Shown piece by piece: positions 34,299-43,273 of a stretch of DNA of 64,000 nt (positions within the stretch are counted from its first letter, which is position 1; each line of letters starts with the position of its first letter). The notes under the pieces are model-generated. The model did not search any database, had not been told where the DNA came from, and was given only the letters and a program-made list of their open reading frames with translations. A program made the position numbers and the translations under genes. Where the stretch lies: assembly GCA_016721825.1 (NCBI GenBank), contig JADKHI010000006.1:124001-188000 (forward strand), read 5' to 3'. The stretch is from Flavobacteriales bacterium (GTDB taxonomy: Bacteria; Bacteroidota; Bacteroidia; Flavobacteriales_F; PHOS-HE28).

Positions 34299-35878
34299 AG
34301 CACGAGAACGAATTCGACGAACTGGCCCGGCGCAAGCTGGAGGAACGGACGTTCCCCTACGACGAGGCCAACTGGCTGGCGGTGCAACGCGCGCTCGAAG
34401 CAGAGCGCCGCCGCCGCCGAGGCATCTACTGGTCGCTGGCTGCAGGGCTGCTCCTGTTGGTCGGTGTGGGCACCTGGTGGCGCGCCGCGAACAACACAGC
34501 AACCCCGGCAACGACCGAGGTCGCGAACACGACGGCAACGCCCGAAGTGAATGCCATACCTGAAGCGCCAACCGCAGAGAGCACCACCAACGCACCAGAA
34601 GCACCCGCCTCCTTGTCAGTGAAGGCGAGCGATCAACCTTTAACGCCGCAACGTACCAGTGCGAATTCGATCGACGCACCCGTGGAGGAGAAGACGAAGA
34701 AAGGGTCGATCAAACGCACGCCTGCTGCATCCGCACATACTTCCACCGCGAGCACGCCTGCACCAACAAAAGCTGATGTTCAGCAGCCAAAGCCAGCCGC
34801 TCAGCACGTGGAGCCTCCGGTGATCGACGCTGAACCTGCTACGCCACTGAACGCGGTGACCACAGAACCATCCGGCGGGAATTCAACCCCAGCGAACACG
34901 CCACCACTGGAGCCCGAACCAACGCCGAGCATCGCTGCTACGGCCGGAACATTGACACCGCAGGGAACCGACTCCACGACCGCGACGGTCGTTCAGGAAC
35001 CAACTGTCGCCGACACATCCGCAACGCAGGACAGCACGTTCGCCACTGCTTCTTCCCCGCAGGACCCGGCCCTCGCGCCGCCCGCCTTGACGCCTAGTGC
35101 TCCGCTCCTTCCCCCAAAGCCATGGGAGATCACGGCCTTGGGCGGTCTGCTCGCATCCACGAGCACTTACACGGGCGGCACCAGCGCGATCTGGGGCGAA
35201 GCACTTACTGGTGAACGCACGTCAGGCTTCGGCCTTGAAGTGATGCACATGGATCGCCACTTCGGCTATGGTACCGGTCTGCACTACACCAACTACAGTG
35301 AGCGCATCAACAGCCCGGACAAGTACGCAGATGTCACCAGCTACCAGGATGTGTTCTTCCTGACACCGGTTGACACTACAGTGCTGGCGATCACGGACAC
35401 GATCTTCCAGCAAGGCCAGTACTACTACGTGACCACCCCGATCACCACGACCATTTTCGTACTGGACCAAACGGTGGACAGCGTGATCACGAACATGCGC
35501 GTGCAGCAAGCGAAAGAGCATGTGAACACGCTGAGCTACTTGGAAGTGCCGTTGCTCTTTGATGCACACACCGGAAAAGGTCATTGGAGCTTCGGCGTGC
35601 GTGGTGGCCCCACGATCGGCCTGCTCACCGGCAAGCGCGGATCACTGCCGGACAATGTGCTGGACGGCTTCGTGGACTACGCCGATCAGCCCTTCCGCAC
35701 GTATGCGCTCGGCTATGTGGCGCGGGCCTATGTGCGCTACGGGTTCTGTACAGCCTGGTCAGTGGGCATCGAACCCACGATCCGAGGCCACCTGACCGAT
35801 GCCTACCAGGACTATGGGCTTACACGCCGCTCCTCGGGCTTCGGTGCGATGCTCAGCCTGAGCTACAGGCTTCCCTGA
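34295..35878 (+). CDS. candidate anti-sigma protein: cytoplasmic head, one TM helix, long linker and predicted C-terminal beta-barrel
   Basis: A 527-residue protein coupled to the sigma gene. Residues 1-~45 are a charged cytoplasmic segment (EFDELARRKLEERTFPYDE) like those of small anti-sigma factors. Residues ~46-62 form one membrane helix (IYWSLAAGLLLLVGVGTWW). Residues ~65-270 are a Pro/Thr/Ala-rich linker long enough to cross the periplasm. The last ~255 residues look like an outer-membrane beta-barrel: alternating aromatic strands (FGYGTGLHYTNYSE, WSFGVRGGPTIGLLTGKRG, YVARAYVRYGF) ending in SLSYRLP. If right, one chain spans both membranes and could pass an outer-membrane signal to the sigma factor. 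Roles are inferred from context. Confidence 0.8.
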   Translation: MKHENEFDELARRKLEERTFPYDEANWLAVQRALEAERRRRRGIYWSLAAGLLLLVGVGTWWRAANNTATPATTEVANTTATPEVNAIPEAPTAESTTNAPEAPASLSVKASDQPLTPQRTSANSIDAPVEEKTKKGSIKRTPAASAHTSTASTPAPTKADVQQPKPAAQHVEPPVIDAEPATPLNAVTTEPSGGNSTPANTPPLEPEPTPSIAATAGTLTPQGTDSTTATVVQEPTVADTSATQDSTFATASSPQDPALAPPALTPSAPLLPPKPWEITALGGLLASTSTYTGGTSAIWGEALTGERTSGFGLEVMHMDRHFGYGTGLHYTNYSERINSPDKYADVTSYQDVFFLTPVDTTVLAITDTIFQQGQYYYVTTPITTTIFVLDQTVDSVITNMRVQQAKEHVNTLSYLEVPLLFDAHTGKGHWSFGVRGGPTIGLLTGKRGSLPDNVLDGFVDYADQPFRTYALGYVARAYVRYGFCTAWSVGIEPTIRGHLTDAYQDYGLTRRSSGFGAMLSLSYRLP

Positions 35879-35937
35879 TGGCCTACTATCCGGGAGGCGA
35901 TGTTGTTCCGCATCTTCGCGGCTCTACAACAACGCCT

Positions 35938-36468
35938 ATGACCGATCCGAAGAACCTGCCTGCCTTCAGTCCGAACGGGCATGTGCTCGCCGTGGTCGAG
36001 ATCCCCGCCGGGACCAGCGACAAGCGCGAGTACGACGCGACCACGAAGAGCTACCCCGTGGATCTGCGCGATGGCAAGCCACGCCGCATCAGCTTCCTAC
36101 CCTACCCCGCCAACTACGGCTTCATCCCCGGCACCTTGATGGACGAGGCACAGGGCGGTGACGGCGACGCGCTGGACCTCTTCGTGCTATGTCCCGCGCT
36201 GCCCGTTGGCACCGTGCTGGAGGTGGAACCCATCGGCATCATCGAGCTGATCGACGACAACGAACGCGACGACAAGTTGATAGCGCTACCCGTGGATCGC
36301 AGCCTGCTGACCATGGACGTGGACGACATCAGCGAATTGCCGAAAGGCGTGCAGGACATCCTCACCTCGTGGCTCACCAACTACGACCCGATGGACAGCG
36401 CGCGGGTGATCGGTGTGAAGGGAAAGGAGGCCGCGTTGGAAGCGGTGCGGAAGTGGCTGGTGAAGTGA
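35938..36468 (+). CDS. ppa: inorganic pyrophosphatase
   Basis: A 176-residue family I pyrophosphatase that hydrolyses diphosphate released by biosynthesis. The metal-binding motif appears as GDGDALDLFVL, along with KPRRISFLPYPANYGFIPGT. I prefer ATG 35938 (MTDPKNLPAFSP); an in-frame ATG at 35878 overlapping the upstream stop would add 20 residues and cannot be excluded. Its stop abuts, base to base, the stop of the convergent gene at 36469. Confidence 0.95.
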   Translation: MTDPKNLPAFSPNGHVLAVVEIPAGTSDKREYDATTKSYPVDLRDGKPRRISFLPYPANYGFIPGTLMDEAQGGDGDALDLFVLCPALPVGTVLEVEPIGIIELIDDNERDDKLIALPVDRSLLTMDVDDISELPKGVQDILTSWLTNYDPMDSARVIGVKGKEAALEAVRKWLVK

Positions 36469-37326
36469 TCACTCCGCCACCAAGCGGGTAGTGAGCCGTT
36501 GCCTTCCTTTCGTGGCTGTAGCTAGGTAGATGCCTTTAGGCAGACCGCTTAGGTCCACCGTTGTCCTTGAGCCTACCGCCACACCGGGAGCGCGCAATAA
36601 CTGCCCTAGGCCATCGTAGATCCGGAGCTCCGCACCCGCTGGCATGCCTTCGAAGATGACCTGACCGTTAGCGGGATTCGGCGCGACCATCAGCACCGCG
36701 AAGTTGTCCTCCTCAAAACCGACAGAACACTTCTCGCTCGCACAATAGATGATGCCTTGATCCACCGTGCCGGTATTGGTATCGATGAACGGAGGCACCG
36801 AAACGGTGGGCGTCTCATCGCAGAAGTCAAGCGTGCCGACCAGATCGCCAGCGTTCACGGTGATGCCGCTGACGCAAATGGCCCCACCACCCGTGATCGT
36901 ACCGTCGTTCATGAAGTTGCCGTTCACGCGGATCAAGCCGCCACCACCGATGTTCACATCATCGTCGTTGAAGAAGTTGCCGTTCACTTCGATGATGCCC
37001 GGTGTTTCGAAGAGCCAGTCGATGTCCAGATCGCCGATGATGTAGAGTGTGCCTTCGTTGAGCACGGGCTGCGTGATCGCGAGGAAGCCCATGGACGCAA
37101 AGCCCATCCAACCGGTGGGTGTGATGTGCACCCAGGCGTTGGTGAGCGTAATGCTGTTCTGAATGGTGACGTGGTGGGAGATCTCCACGCTGTCCGCCAC
37201 CGAGGGCACGCAGTTGCACGCCCAGGTGTTCGGATCGTACCAGATGCCGTCCTGCGCGGAAACATAGAGCTGTGCGCTCATTCCGAACGGCAGACCCAGG
37301 AATAACGCAACGATCCAACCACGCAT
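36469..37326 (-). CDS. secreted T9SS protein with CNCVP motif and low-complexity beta region
   Basis: A 285-residue secreted protein. The start is at ATG 37326 (MRGWIVALFLGLPFGMSA, then Q) for a clean signal peptide. The N-terminal motif is DGIWYDPNTWACNCVPS. A beta-solenoid-like region follows with short repeated strands (GIIEVNGNFFNDDDV, GLIRVNGNFMNDGTI), then TVSVPPFIDTNTG and a type A T9SS sorting domain (MVAPNPANGQVIFEG to TRLVAE). It is paralogous to the gene just upstream at 37345. On the minus strand, TATCTTTC lies a few bases before the start. Likely surface-exposed; function unknown. Confidence 0.87.
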   Translation of the reverse strand: MRGWIVALFLGLPFGMSAQLYVSAQDGIWYDPNTWACNCVPSVADSVEISHHVTIQNSITLTNAWVHITPTGWMGFASMGFLAITQPVLNEGTLYIIGDLDIDWLFETPGIIEVNGNFFNDDDVNIGGGGLIRVNGNFMNDGTITGGGAICVSGITVNAGDLVGTLDFCDETPTVSVPPFIDTNTGTVDQGIIYCASEKCSVGFEEDNFAVLMVAPNPANGQVIFEGMPAGAELRIYDGLGQLLRAPGVAVGSRTTVDLSGLPKGIYLATATKGRQRLTTRLVAE

Positions 37327-37344
37327 GACCGAAAGATAGTCCAC

Positions 37345-38208
37345 CTATTCCTTCACGAAGCGCAGGACCGCCCGCCTACCCTCGCTGCGGACTTCGGCGA
37401 CATAGACACCCGGTGCGAGACCATCGAGCTGGAGCGTGAGGCGTCCGTCCCGCTGCTCCCAGCGAACGGCCTTGGTCGACCCCAACACATCGAGCATACG
37501 AAGGTCCACGTTCCCGTTGAAGGCACCTGTTAGCGTAAGCTCAGAAGTAGCGGGCACTGGATAGGCGTTCAGCTCCAGCCTAGCGGACAGGTCGTTCACA
37601 TCCATTGCACAGATCGATCCCTGACAGAAGGTGATGTTCGGTCCCACGAAGCTCGCGCCACCATCCACAAAGGGCGGGACCGTCGTGGTGGGCGTCAGAT
37701 CGCAGAGGTCGATGGTGCCCGTGAGCGGCCCTTGGATGTTGGAACTGTCACCCACACAGATCTGGCCATCCCCATCAACGGTGGCGCCAGCGGCCTGGGT
37801 GAAGTTGCCCGACACCTGGACGAAGCCTCCCATCATCTGCATTCCACCGCCCAAGTAAAGGCTCTCCGCAAGGATGCTTCCCGAGAGGATCACCGGGCAG
37901 CCCGGCGCGAGGTATCCCGGACTGCTCAACGTACCTGCCACGATCAGCGGGCCTTGGGAGTAGATGTAACCGGGGCTGATCTGTTGGAGCTGCCCGGAGG
38001 CCAGGACGGTGAGCGAGGGACTGAAGTTCAGCCCACCGGACAGATTCACATTGTGCATGACCACCATCTCGGCAGGAACGGGCGGCACGCAGTTACAATC
38101 CCAGGTCGCAGGATCGGACCAGGCGCCATCCTGAACGGAGGTGATGACCTGACCATGGAGAGTGACGATGGCTGCAGAAGCGGCCAGTACAGTGGATAGA
38201 CGTTTCAT
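37345..38208 (-). CDS. secreted T9SS protein, paralog of the gene at 36469
   Basis: A 287-residue secreted protein with the same layout as its downstream paralog: signal peptide (MKRLSTVLAASAAIVTLHG), the motif DGAWSDPATWDCNCVPP, a beta-solenoid-like stretch (GGFVQVSGNFTQAAGATVDG), TTTVPPFVDGGA, and a type A sorting domain (NAYPVPATSELTLTG to LRFVKE). The start at 38208 is preferred over an ATG seven codons upstream because it gives a normal signal peptide. The two genes are 18 bases apart and likely co-transcribed. Confidence 0.87.
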   Translation of the reverse strand: MKRLSTVLAASAAIVTLHGQVITSVQDGAWSDPATWDCNCVPPVPAEMVVMHNVNLSGGLNFSPSLTVLASGQLQQISPGYIYSQGPLIVAGTLSSPGYLAPGCPVILSGSILAESLYLGGGMQMMGGFVQVSGNFTQAAGATVDGDGQICVGDSSNIQGPLTGTIDLCDLTPTTTVPPFVDGGASFVGPNITFCQGSICAMDVNDLSARLELNAYPVPATSELTLTGAFNGNVDLRMLDVLGSTKAVRWEQRDGRLTLQLDGLAPGVYVAEVRSEGRRAVLRFVKE

Positions 38209-38258
38209 ACGGAGCGGATCTGGGAACATGACGCTTCCCCAGCGCTTCCGGTTGTCCT

Positions 38259-40694
38259 CTAACCGCGTAGCTCCGCCCCCACCTCCTTCTCCAGCGTGGC
38301 ACGGATGCGGCCCATGGCCTTGTCCACCTGCTCGTCGGTCAGGGTCTTCTCAGCATCCTGTAGCGTGAAGCTGAGCGCGTAGCTCTTCTTACCAGCAGGC
38401 AGCTTGTCACCTTCATACACGTCGAAGAGGTCAACGCTCTGAAGGAGCTTGCGTTCGGCCTGAAGTGCGAGCTTTTCAAGCTGCGCATAGGTCACGCCCT
38501 TGTCGAGCAACAGGCTCAGGTCGCGGCGCACGGAGGGGAAACGGGAAACCTCAGCGTAGGTGATGCGCTTGGCGGCGATCTGTTGCAGCCAAACGGCATC
38601 GTTCAGCTCCGCGAAGAAAACAGGCTGCGCTACATCGAAGGCCTTGGCTACGGCAGGCTTCACCGCACCGATCACGGCCAGCGTGACATTCTTGCGCTGG
38701 ATGCTGATCGCACCATCGAGCAGTGGATGCTCAACAGGTTGCGCTGACATGCCTTCGATGCCCAAGCGCTCCACCAGCAGTTCCACTTCAGCCTTCACGT
38801 CGCCTGCAGCACTGCGATCATCCTCGGCGTCCCAGCGTTCGCGCCAGCGTCGGCCCGTGATCAGCAATGCGGTTCGGTCCTCCTCGCGGGAAGCGCCGTT
38901 CGCGGTGGTGTAGGTGCGGCCCTTCTCGAACAGACGGAGGTCGCGGCGTTGGCGCGCGATGTTGTGCGCAGCGGCGCCGAGCAACCCGAACAGCATGGTC
39001 GGTCGCAGCACGTCGAGCTCGTTGCTCAAGGGGTTCAGCAGGCGCACCAGCTCGTTCTCCGCAGCGGCTCCCAGCTTCGCGGTGCGCTCACCGCTCACGA
39101 GCGAAGGCGTCATCACCTCGTTGAAGCCACGGGCGGCGATGTGGCCTGCGAGCGTTTGCTGCAAGCCTTCCAGCGTGGCGGTGTCCTTCATGACGGCAGG
39201 CACCATCAGGCGCTCCGGTAAGGGGATCCGGTCGAAGCCATGAATGCGCAGCACTTCCTCCACCAGGTCGGCTTCGCGGTGCACATCCACACGGTAGGGC
39301 GGCACATGCACTTCCACCATGCGTTCGGTGCGCGAGGCGATGCGGCAATCCAGCAGTTCCAGGATCTGCACCACCGCATCGTGCCCGATGGCCACGCCAC
39401 AGAGCTTGTTGACGTTGGCGAAATGCACTTTCACGTGGCGCCAGGCGATATCGTGCGCAAGCACATCGGTGATGTCGGAGCTCACCTTCGCACCGGCCAC
39501 TTCGCGCAGCAACAGGGCGGCACGCTTCAGTGCGAGCACGGTGATCTCGGGATCCACGCCGCGCTCGAAGCGGAACGAGGCATCGGTGTTCAATGCATGG
39601 CGACGGGCAGTGCGACGCACGCTGATGGGATCGAAGCAGGCGCTTTCCAGAAAGACCGAGGTCGTGGCATCGGTGACGCCGCTTTCCAGTCCACCGAACA
39701 CACCGGCGATGCACAAGGGTCCGTTGGGGTCGGTGATCATCAGGTCCTCTGCGTCGAGCTTGCGCTCCTTGCCATCGAGGCTCACGAACGCCGTGCCGGC
39801 AGGCATGTAGCGCACCATGACCTTACCCTCGGCAATGCGGTCCGCATCGAAGGCATGCAACGGCTGACCGAGTTCGTGCTGCACGAAGTTGGTGACGTCC
39901 ACCACATTGTTGATCGGCTTCAGGCCGATGCTGTTCAACCGTTCGCGGAGCCACTCGGGCGAAGGGCCCACCTTCACGTTCGTCAGCGTGAGGCCGGCGT
40001 AACGAGGTGCGGCATGCGGCGCCTGCACTTCCACGGAAACACGGCGTGCCTCATCATCCTTGGCGAAGGCTGCAACGTCGGGCATGCGGACGGAAACTTC
40101 GCGTCCCGTGCGGTAGCGCAGGGCGGCGGCGAGGTCGCGGGCCACACCGAGGTGGCTCATGGCATCGGCGCGGTTGGGCGTAAGGCCGATCTCGAACAAG
40201 TGGTCGGCACGCAGTCCCAAAGTCTCCGCCGCTGGCGCACCGATGCGGGCGCTGGGGTCCAGCACAATGATGCCCGCGTGGCTCTGGCCAAGGCCGAGCT
40301 CATCCTCCGCGCAGATCATGCCGTGGCTCTCGATCCCCCGGATCTTGCTCTTCTTGATCACGATGGAGTTGCCGTCGGTCATGTACAGCGTACTGCCCAC
40401 CAGCGCCACCAGCACCTTCTGCCCTTCCGCCACGTTCGGCGCGCCGCAAACGACCTGCAGGGGCTCGCCTTGGCCCACGTCCACGAGGGTCACGCTCAGG
40501 CGGTCGGCATCGGGGTGCTTGGCGCACTCCACCACATGGCCCACCACCACACCGGCCAGCATGCCTTTCACCGGCTCCAGTGGCTCCACGCTCTCCACCT
40601 CCAGCCCAGTGCTGGTCAGCACATCCGCTACTTCACGCGGCGAAAGGCCATCGAGGTCGATCAGGGTCTTCAGCCAGTTCCAGGAGATGCGCAT
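38259..40694 (-). CDS. pheT: phenylalanine--tRNA ligase beta subunit
   Basis: An 811-residue PheT of normal length. Visible parts are the N-terminal segment MRISWNWLKTLIDLDGLSP, an EMAP-II-like tRNA-binding domain (~40-150, VVVGHVVECAKHPDADRLSV), B3/B4 editing domains (~210-400, NNVVDVTNFVQHELGQPLHA), B5, a catalytic-like core and the C-terminal FDX-ACB domain (~718-811, SRFPSVRRDLSLLLDK). With PheS it charges tRNA-Phe; PheS is not in this window. The promoter-like TATCTTCG box is 23 bases upstream. Confidence 0.97.
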   Translation of the reverse strand: MRISWNWLKTLIDLDGLSPREVADVLTSTGLEVESVEPLEPVKGMLAGVVVGHVVECAKHPDADRLSVTLVDVGQGEPLQVVCGAPNVAEGQKVLVALVGSTLYMTDGNSIVIKKSKIRGIESHGMICAEDELGLGQSHAGIIVLDPSARIGAPAAETLGLRADHLFEIGLTPNRADAMSHLGVARDLAAALRYRTGREVSVRMPDVAAFAKDDEARRVSVEVQAPHAAPRYAGLTLTNVKVGPSPEWLRERLNSIGLKPINNVVDVTNFVQHELGQPLHAFDADRIAEGKVMVRYMPAGTAFVSLDGKERKLDAEDLMITDPNGPLCIAGVFGGLESGVTDATTSVFLESACFDPISVRRTARRHALNTDASFRFERGVDPEITVLALKRAALLLREVAGAKVSSDITDVLAHDIAWRHVKVHFANVNKLCGVAIGHDAVVQILELLDCRIASRTERMVEVHVPPYRVDVHREADLVEEVLRIHGFDRIPLPERLMVPAVMKDTATLEGLQQTLAGHIAARGFNEVMTPSLVSGERTAKLGAAAENELVRLLNPLSNELDVLRPTMLFGLLGAAAHNIARQRRDLRLFEKGRTYTTANGASREEDRTALLITGRRWRERWDAEDDRSAAGDVKAEVELLVERLGIEGMSAQPVEHPLLDGAISIQRKNVTLAVIGAVKPAVAKAFDVAQPVFFAELNDAVWLQQIAAKRITYAEVSRFPSVRRDLSLLLDKGVTYAQLEKLALQAERKLLQSVDLFDVYEGDKLPAGKKSYALSFTLQDAEKTLTDEQVDKAMGRIRATLEKEVGAELRG

Positions 40695-40717
40695 GGGGAG
40701 GTCGGAAAAAGGGTCGG

Positions 40718-40725
40718 CGAAGATA
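40718..40725 (-). promoter_or_regulatory. putative -7 box for pheT
   Basis: Minus strand TATCTTCG, ending 23 bases before the pheT start at 40694. It is divergent from the box of the gene at 40760. Confidence 0.5.
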
Positions 40726-40759
40726 CCAAAGCCGCCGGGGGCGCGTGTACTTTAGGGCT

Positions 40760-41965
40760 GTGGAGTACATCGTCCTTTCCATACCGCTCTTCTTCCTGCT
40801 CATGGGGGTGGAACTGGCCTGGAGCGCCTGGACGGGACGACATGTGTACCGGCTGAACGACTTCATTGCGAACCTGGGCTGCGGCATCGGCTCGCAGGTG
40901 GTCGGTGCATTCACCAAGGCGCTGGTGTTCTCGGCCTACCTGTGGACCTATGACCATGCCCGGATCCTGACCTTGCCCAGCACGGCGCTTACCTGGATCG
41001 TTGCCTTCCTGTTGGTGGACCTGCTGTACTACTGGTTCCACCGCCTGAGCCACGAGGTCAACTTCCTGTGGGCCGCGCACATCGTACACCACCAGAGCGA
41101 AGAGTACAACCTGAGCGTGGCGCTGCGCCAGAGCTGGTGGCAGGGCCTGTTCAGCTGGTGGTTCTATGTTCCCTTGGCAGCACTGGGCATCCACCCGTTG
41201 GTGATCGTCACCGTAGGGGCCTTCAACACGCTGTACCAATTCTGGATCCACACCAAGGCCATTGACCGGCTGGGTCCTCTGGAAGCCGTGTTCAACACGC
41301 CGAGCCACCACCGGGTGCACCACGGCAGCGACCCGAAGTACATCGACCGGAACCACGCAGGCACACTGATCATCTGGGACAAGCTCTTCGGCACCTTTCA
41401 GCTGGAAGAGGAGGAACCAGTGTACGGCATCACCACACCGCTGGACAGCTGGGACCCCGTCAAAGCCAACTTCCACTACTGGGGCGACCTCTTCGCGTTG
41501 GCCCGGCGTTCCTCGGGTCTGGACAAGATCAGGGTGTTCCTGAAACCACCGGGCTGGAGACCGGATGCGTTGGGCGGCTATGAAGGACCACGACAGAAGG
41601 ACCGTGTCACCTACCGAAAGTTCGATACGGCGGTTCCCTCGGCAGTGCGCACACATGTGGCCGTGCAGTTCCTGCTCCTGCTGGTGGTCACCACCTTCTT
41701 CCTGTTCCAACAAGCGAAGCTGGACGTATGGATGCAATGGGCCGTGGCCGCGCTGATCATCTGGTGGGTGATGGACCTGGGCCTGCTGCTGGAAGGTCGT
41801 CGCTGGGCCGCGGCATCGGAGGCGGTGCGTGGCGCTGTGTTCGTGGCACTGTTGATCCCACCCGTCCTTCCGGATCTTCGCTGGGTGGCGGTCCTACTGT
41901 TGACCGGCATGGCCGGCTGGTCCCTGTGGCTCTGGTCCCGGAAGAATGCGAGCTTGCGCCCATGA
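40760..41965 (+). CDS. sterol desaturase / fatty acid hydroxylase family membrane protein
   Basis: A 401-residue integral membrane protein with three histidine clusters of the di-iron hydroxylase family: HRLSHE (94-99), HIVHHQ (107-112) and HHRVHH (183-188), between hydrophobic segments. Four extra C-terminal helices (~residues 295-395) are more than in typical family members. The likely substrate is a lipid such as a fatty acid or a carotenoid. I chose GTG 40760; ATG 40802 would cut into the first helix. A TACTTTAG box ends 4 bases before the GTG, so the message may be leaderless. It overlaps the GNAT gene by ATGA. Confidence 0.88.
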   Translation: MEYIVLSIPLFFLLMGVELAWSAWTGRHVYRLNDFIANLGCGIGSQVVGAFTKALVFSAYLWTYDHARILTLPSTALTWIVAFLLVDLLYYWFHRLSHEVNFLWAAHIVHHQSEEYNLSVALRQSWWQGLFSWWFYVPLAALGIHPLVIVTVGAFNTLYQFWIHTKAIDRLGPLEAVFNTPSHHRVHHGSDPKYIDRNHAGTLIIWDKLFGTFQLEEEEPVYGITTPLDSWDPVKANFHYWGDLFALARRSSGLDKIRVFLKPPGWRPDALGGYEGPRQKDRVTYRKFDTAVPSAVRTHVAVQFLLLLVVTTFFLFQQAKLDVWMQWAVAALIIWWVMDLGLLLEGRRWAAASEAVRGAVFVALLIPPVLPDLRWVAVLLLTGMAGWSLWLWSRKNASLRP

Positions 41966-42498
41966 TCAAATTGCCGATCCCATCGATGCACGGCTTCACC
42001 ACGGAACGCCTGCGGTTCCGGCACATCAGCCTGAACGATATGGACCTGTGGATGCCCTACATCAACAGCGCCGAGGCCATCCGCTTCATGACCTTCACGC
42101 AAGGCAGCCGCACGGATTGCGAATTCATGCTCAGGCGCTCCGTTGAGCGGTACGTCGACGACGGTAGCGGCCTGAACATGCTTGAACTGAGGTCGACCGG
42201 TGAAGCTGTGGGCCAATGCGGGCTGCTTACCCAGCTAGTGGACGGCGTGCCCGAACTGGAGATCGGCTACCACCTGTTGCCGGCCCACTGGCACCAAGGC
42301 TACGCGACCGAGGCAGCGCAAGCCTGCAAAGCCTTCGCGTTCGAGCACCAACAGGCCCCCTCCCTGATCTCGCTCATCGACCCTGACAATTTCCCTTCGC
42401 AACACGTGGCCCGGCGCAACGGGATGGTGGCGGAGCGCACAGTGCTGTTCCGCGACCGCCCCGCCATTGTGCACCGCATTGCAGCGCCGCTCACCTGA
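41962..42498 (+). CDS. GNAT family N-acetyltransferase
   Basis: A 178-residue RimJ/RimL-type acetyltransferase. The typical N-terminal FTTERLRFRHISLNDMD, a central LEIGYHLLPAHWHQGYATEA (acetyl-CoA-binding A motif) and the late segment SQHVARRNGMVAERT are all seen. The substrate is unknown. It starts within the stop of the membrane hydroxylase gene (ATGA), so the two are probably co-translated. Confidence 0.93.
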   Translation: MIKLPIPSMHGFTTERLRFRHISLNDMDLWMPYINSAEAIRFMTFTQGSRTDCEFMLRRSVERYVDDGSGLNMLELRSTGEAVGQCGLLTQLVDGVPELEIGYHLLPAHWHQGYATEAAQACKAFAFEHQQAPSLISLIDPDNFPSQHVARRNGMVAERTVLFRDRPAIVHRIAAPLT

Positions 42499-42508
42499 GG
42501 ACGCTTGC

Positions 42509-42516
42509 TATCTTGG
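42509..42516 (+). promoter_or_regulatory. putative -7 box for the YhhN-family gene
   Basis: TATCTTGG, ending 25 bases before ATG 42542. Confidence 0.4.
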
Positions 42517-42541
42517 CGCGGCCTTCCCCTCTCTCCGCTCC

Positions 42542-43273
42542 ATGGACCTTCGACGATCACCTTTGCTGAACGGCCTGCTATACGGGCTTGCCACGGTGGG
42601 CTGCATCGTGGGCCAATGGAAGGAATGGCACCTGCTGGAGTACCTGTGCAAGCCGCTGATGATGCTGGTGCTCTCCTCGTGGTTCTTCTTCAACAGCCGC
42701 CGGGTGGGGGATCGCTTCACCCTGCTGATCCAGGCGGGCCTGTTCTTCTCCCTGATCGGCGATGTCGCCCTGATGTTCCAGCACCTGGACCACTTCAACT
42801 TCCTGCTCGGGCTGGCGGCCTTCCTGATCGCGCAGCTCTGCTACACGCTGGCCTTCATCCACAACATCACCACCACAGGTGGGGCACAAGGCGTGATCCT
42901 CTCCACGGTGATCTCGGCCCTCATCCTCATCTACGGTTTCGCGTTCGCCTTGGACATTCAGCCGCGTTTGGATGATGTGATGGTGGCGCCGGTGCTGGTC
43001 TATGCCGGTGCCATCACCCTGATGGGCATCGCGGCCGCCTTCCGCTACCGTCGCACTTACTCCACCAGCTTCTGGATGGTGCTGGTCGGTGCCCTGCTCT
43101 TCATCGCATCGGACAGCCTGCTGGCCACCGGTCGCTTCGTTCGTCCGCTACCGTATGGCAATACGCTGGTGATGGTGACCTATGCGCTGGCGCAGTTCCT
43201 GATCGCATCCGGCGCGCTGGTGCATGTGCTCGACCCCGAGAGCATCCGGCGCAAGAAGGCGCTGACCACCTAA
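42542..43273 (+). CDS. YhhN-family membrane protein (lysoplasmalogenase-like)
   Basis: A 243-residue protein with about eight hydrophobic helices. KPLMMLVLSSWFF, LFFSLIGDVALMF and GALLFIASDSLLA carry the polar residues (Lys/Pro, GD, SD) conserved in YhhN proteins, some of which hydrolyse lysoplasmalogens. Whether this bacterium has such lipids is not known from the window. The stop overlaps the convergent recG stop by 4 bases. Confidence 0.87.
   Translation: MDLRRSPLLNGLLYGLATVGCIVGQWKEWHLLEYLCKPLMMLVLSSWFFFNSRRVGDRFTLLIQAGLFFSLIGDVALMFQHLDHFNFLLGLAAFLIAQLCYTLAFIHNITTTGGAQGVILSTVISALILIYGFAFALDIQPRLDDVMVAPVLVYAGAITLMGIAAAFRYRRTYSTSFWMVLVGALLFIASDSLLATGRFVRPLPYGNTLVMVTYALAQFLIASGALVHVLDPESIRRKKALTT

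Noticed and set aside
39240..40856. 538-codon plus-strand frame opposite pheT
   Set aside because: Shadow of pheT; no recognisable protein features.
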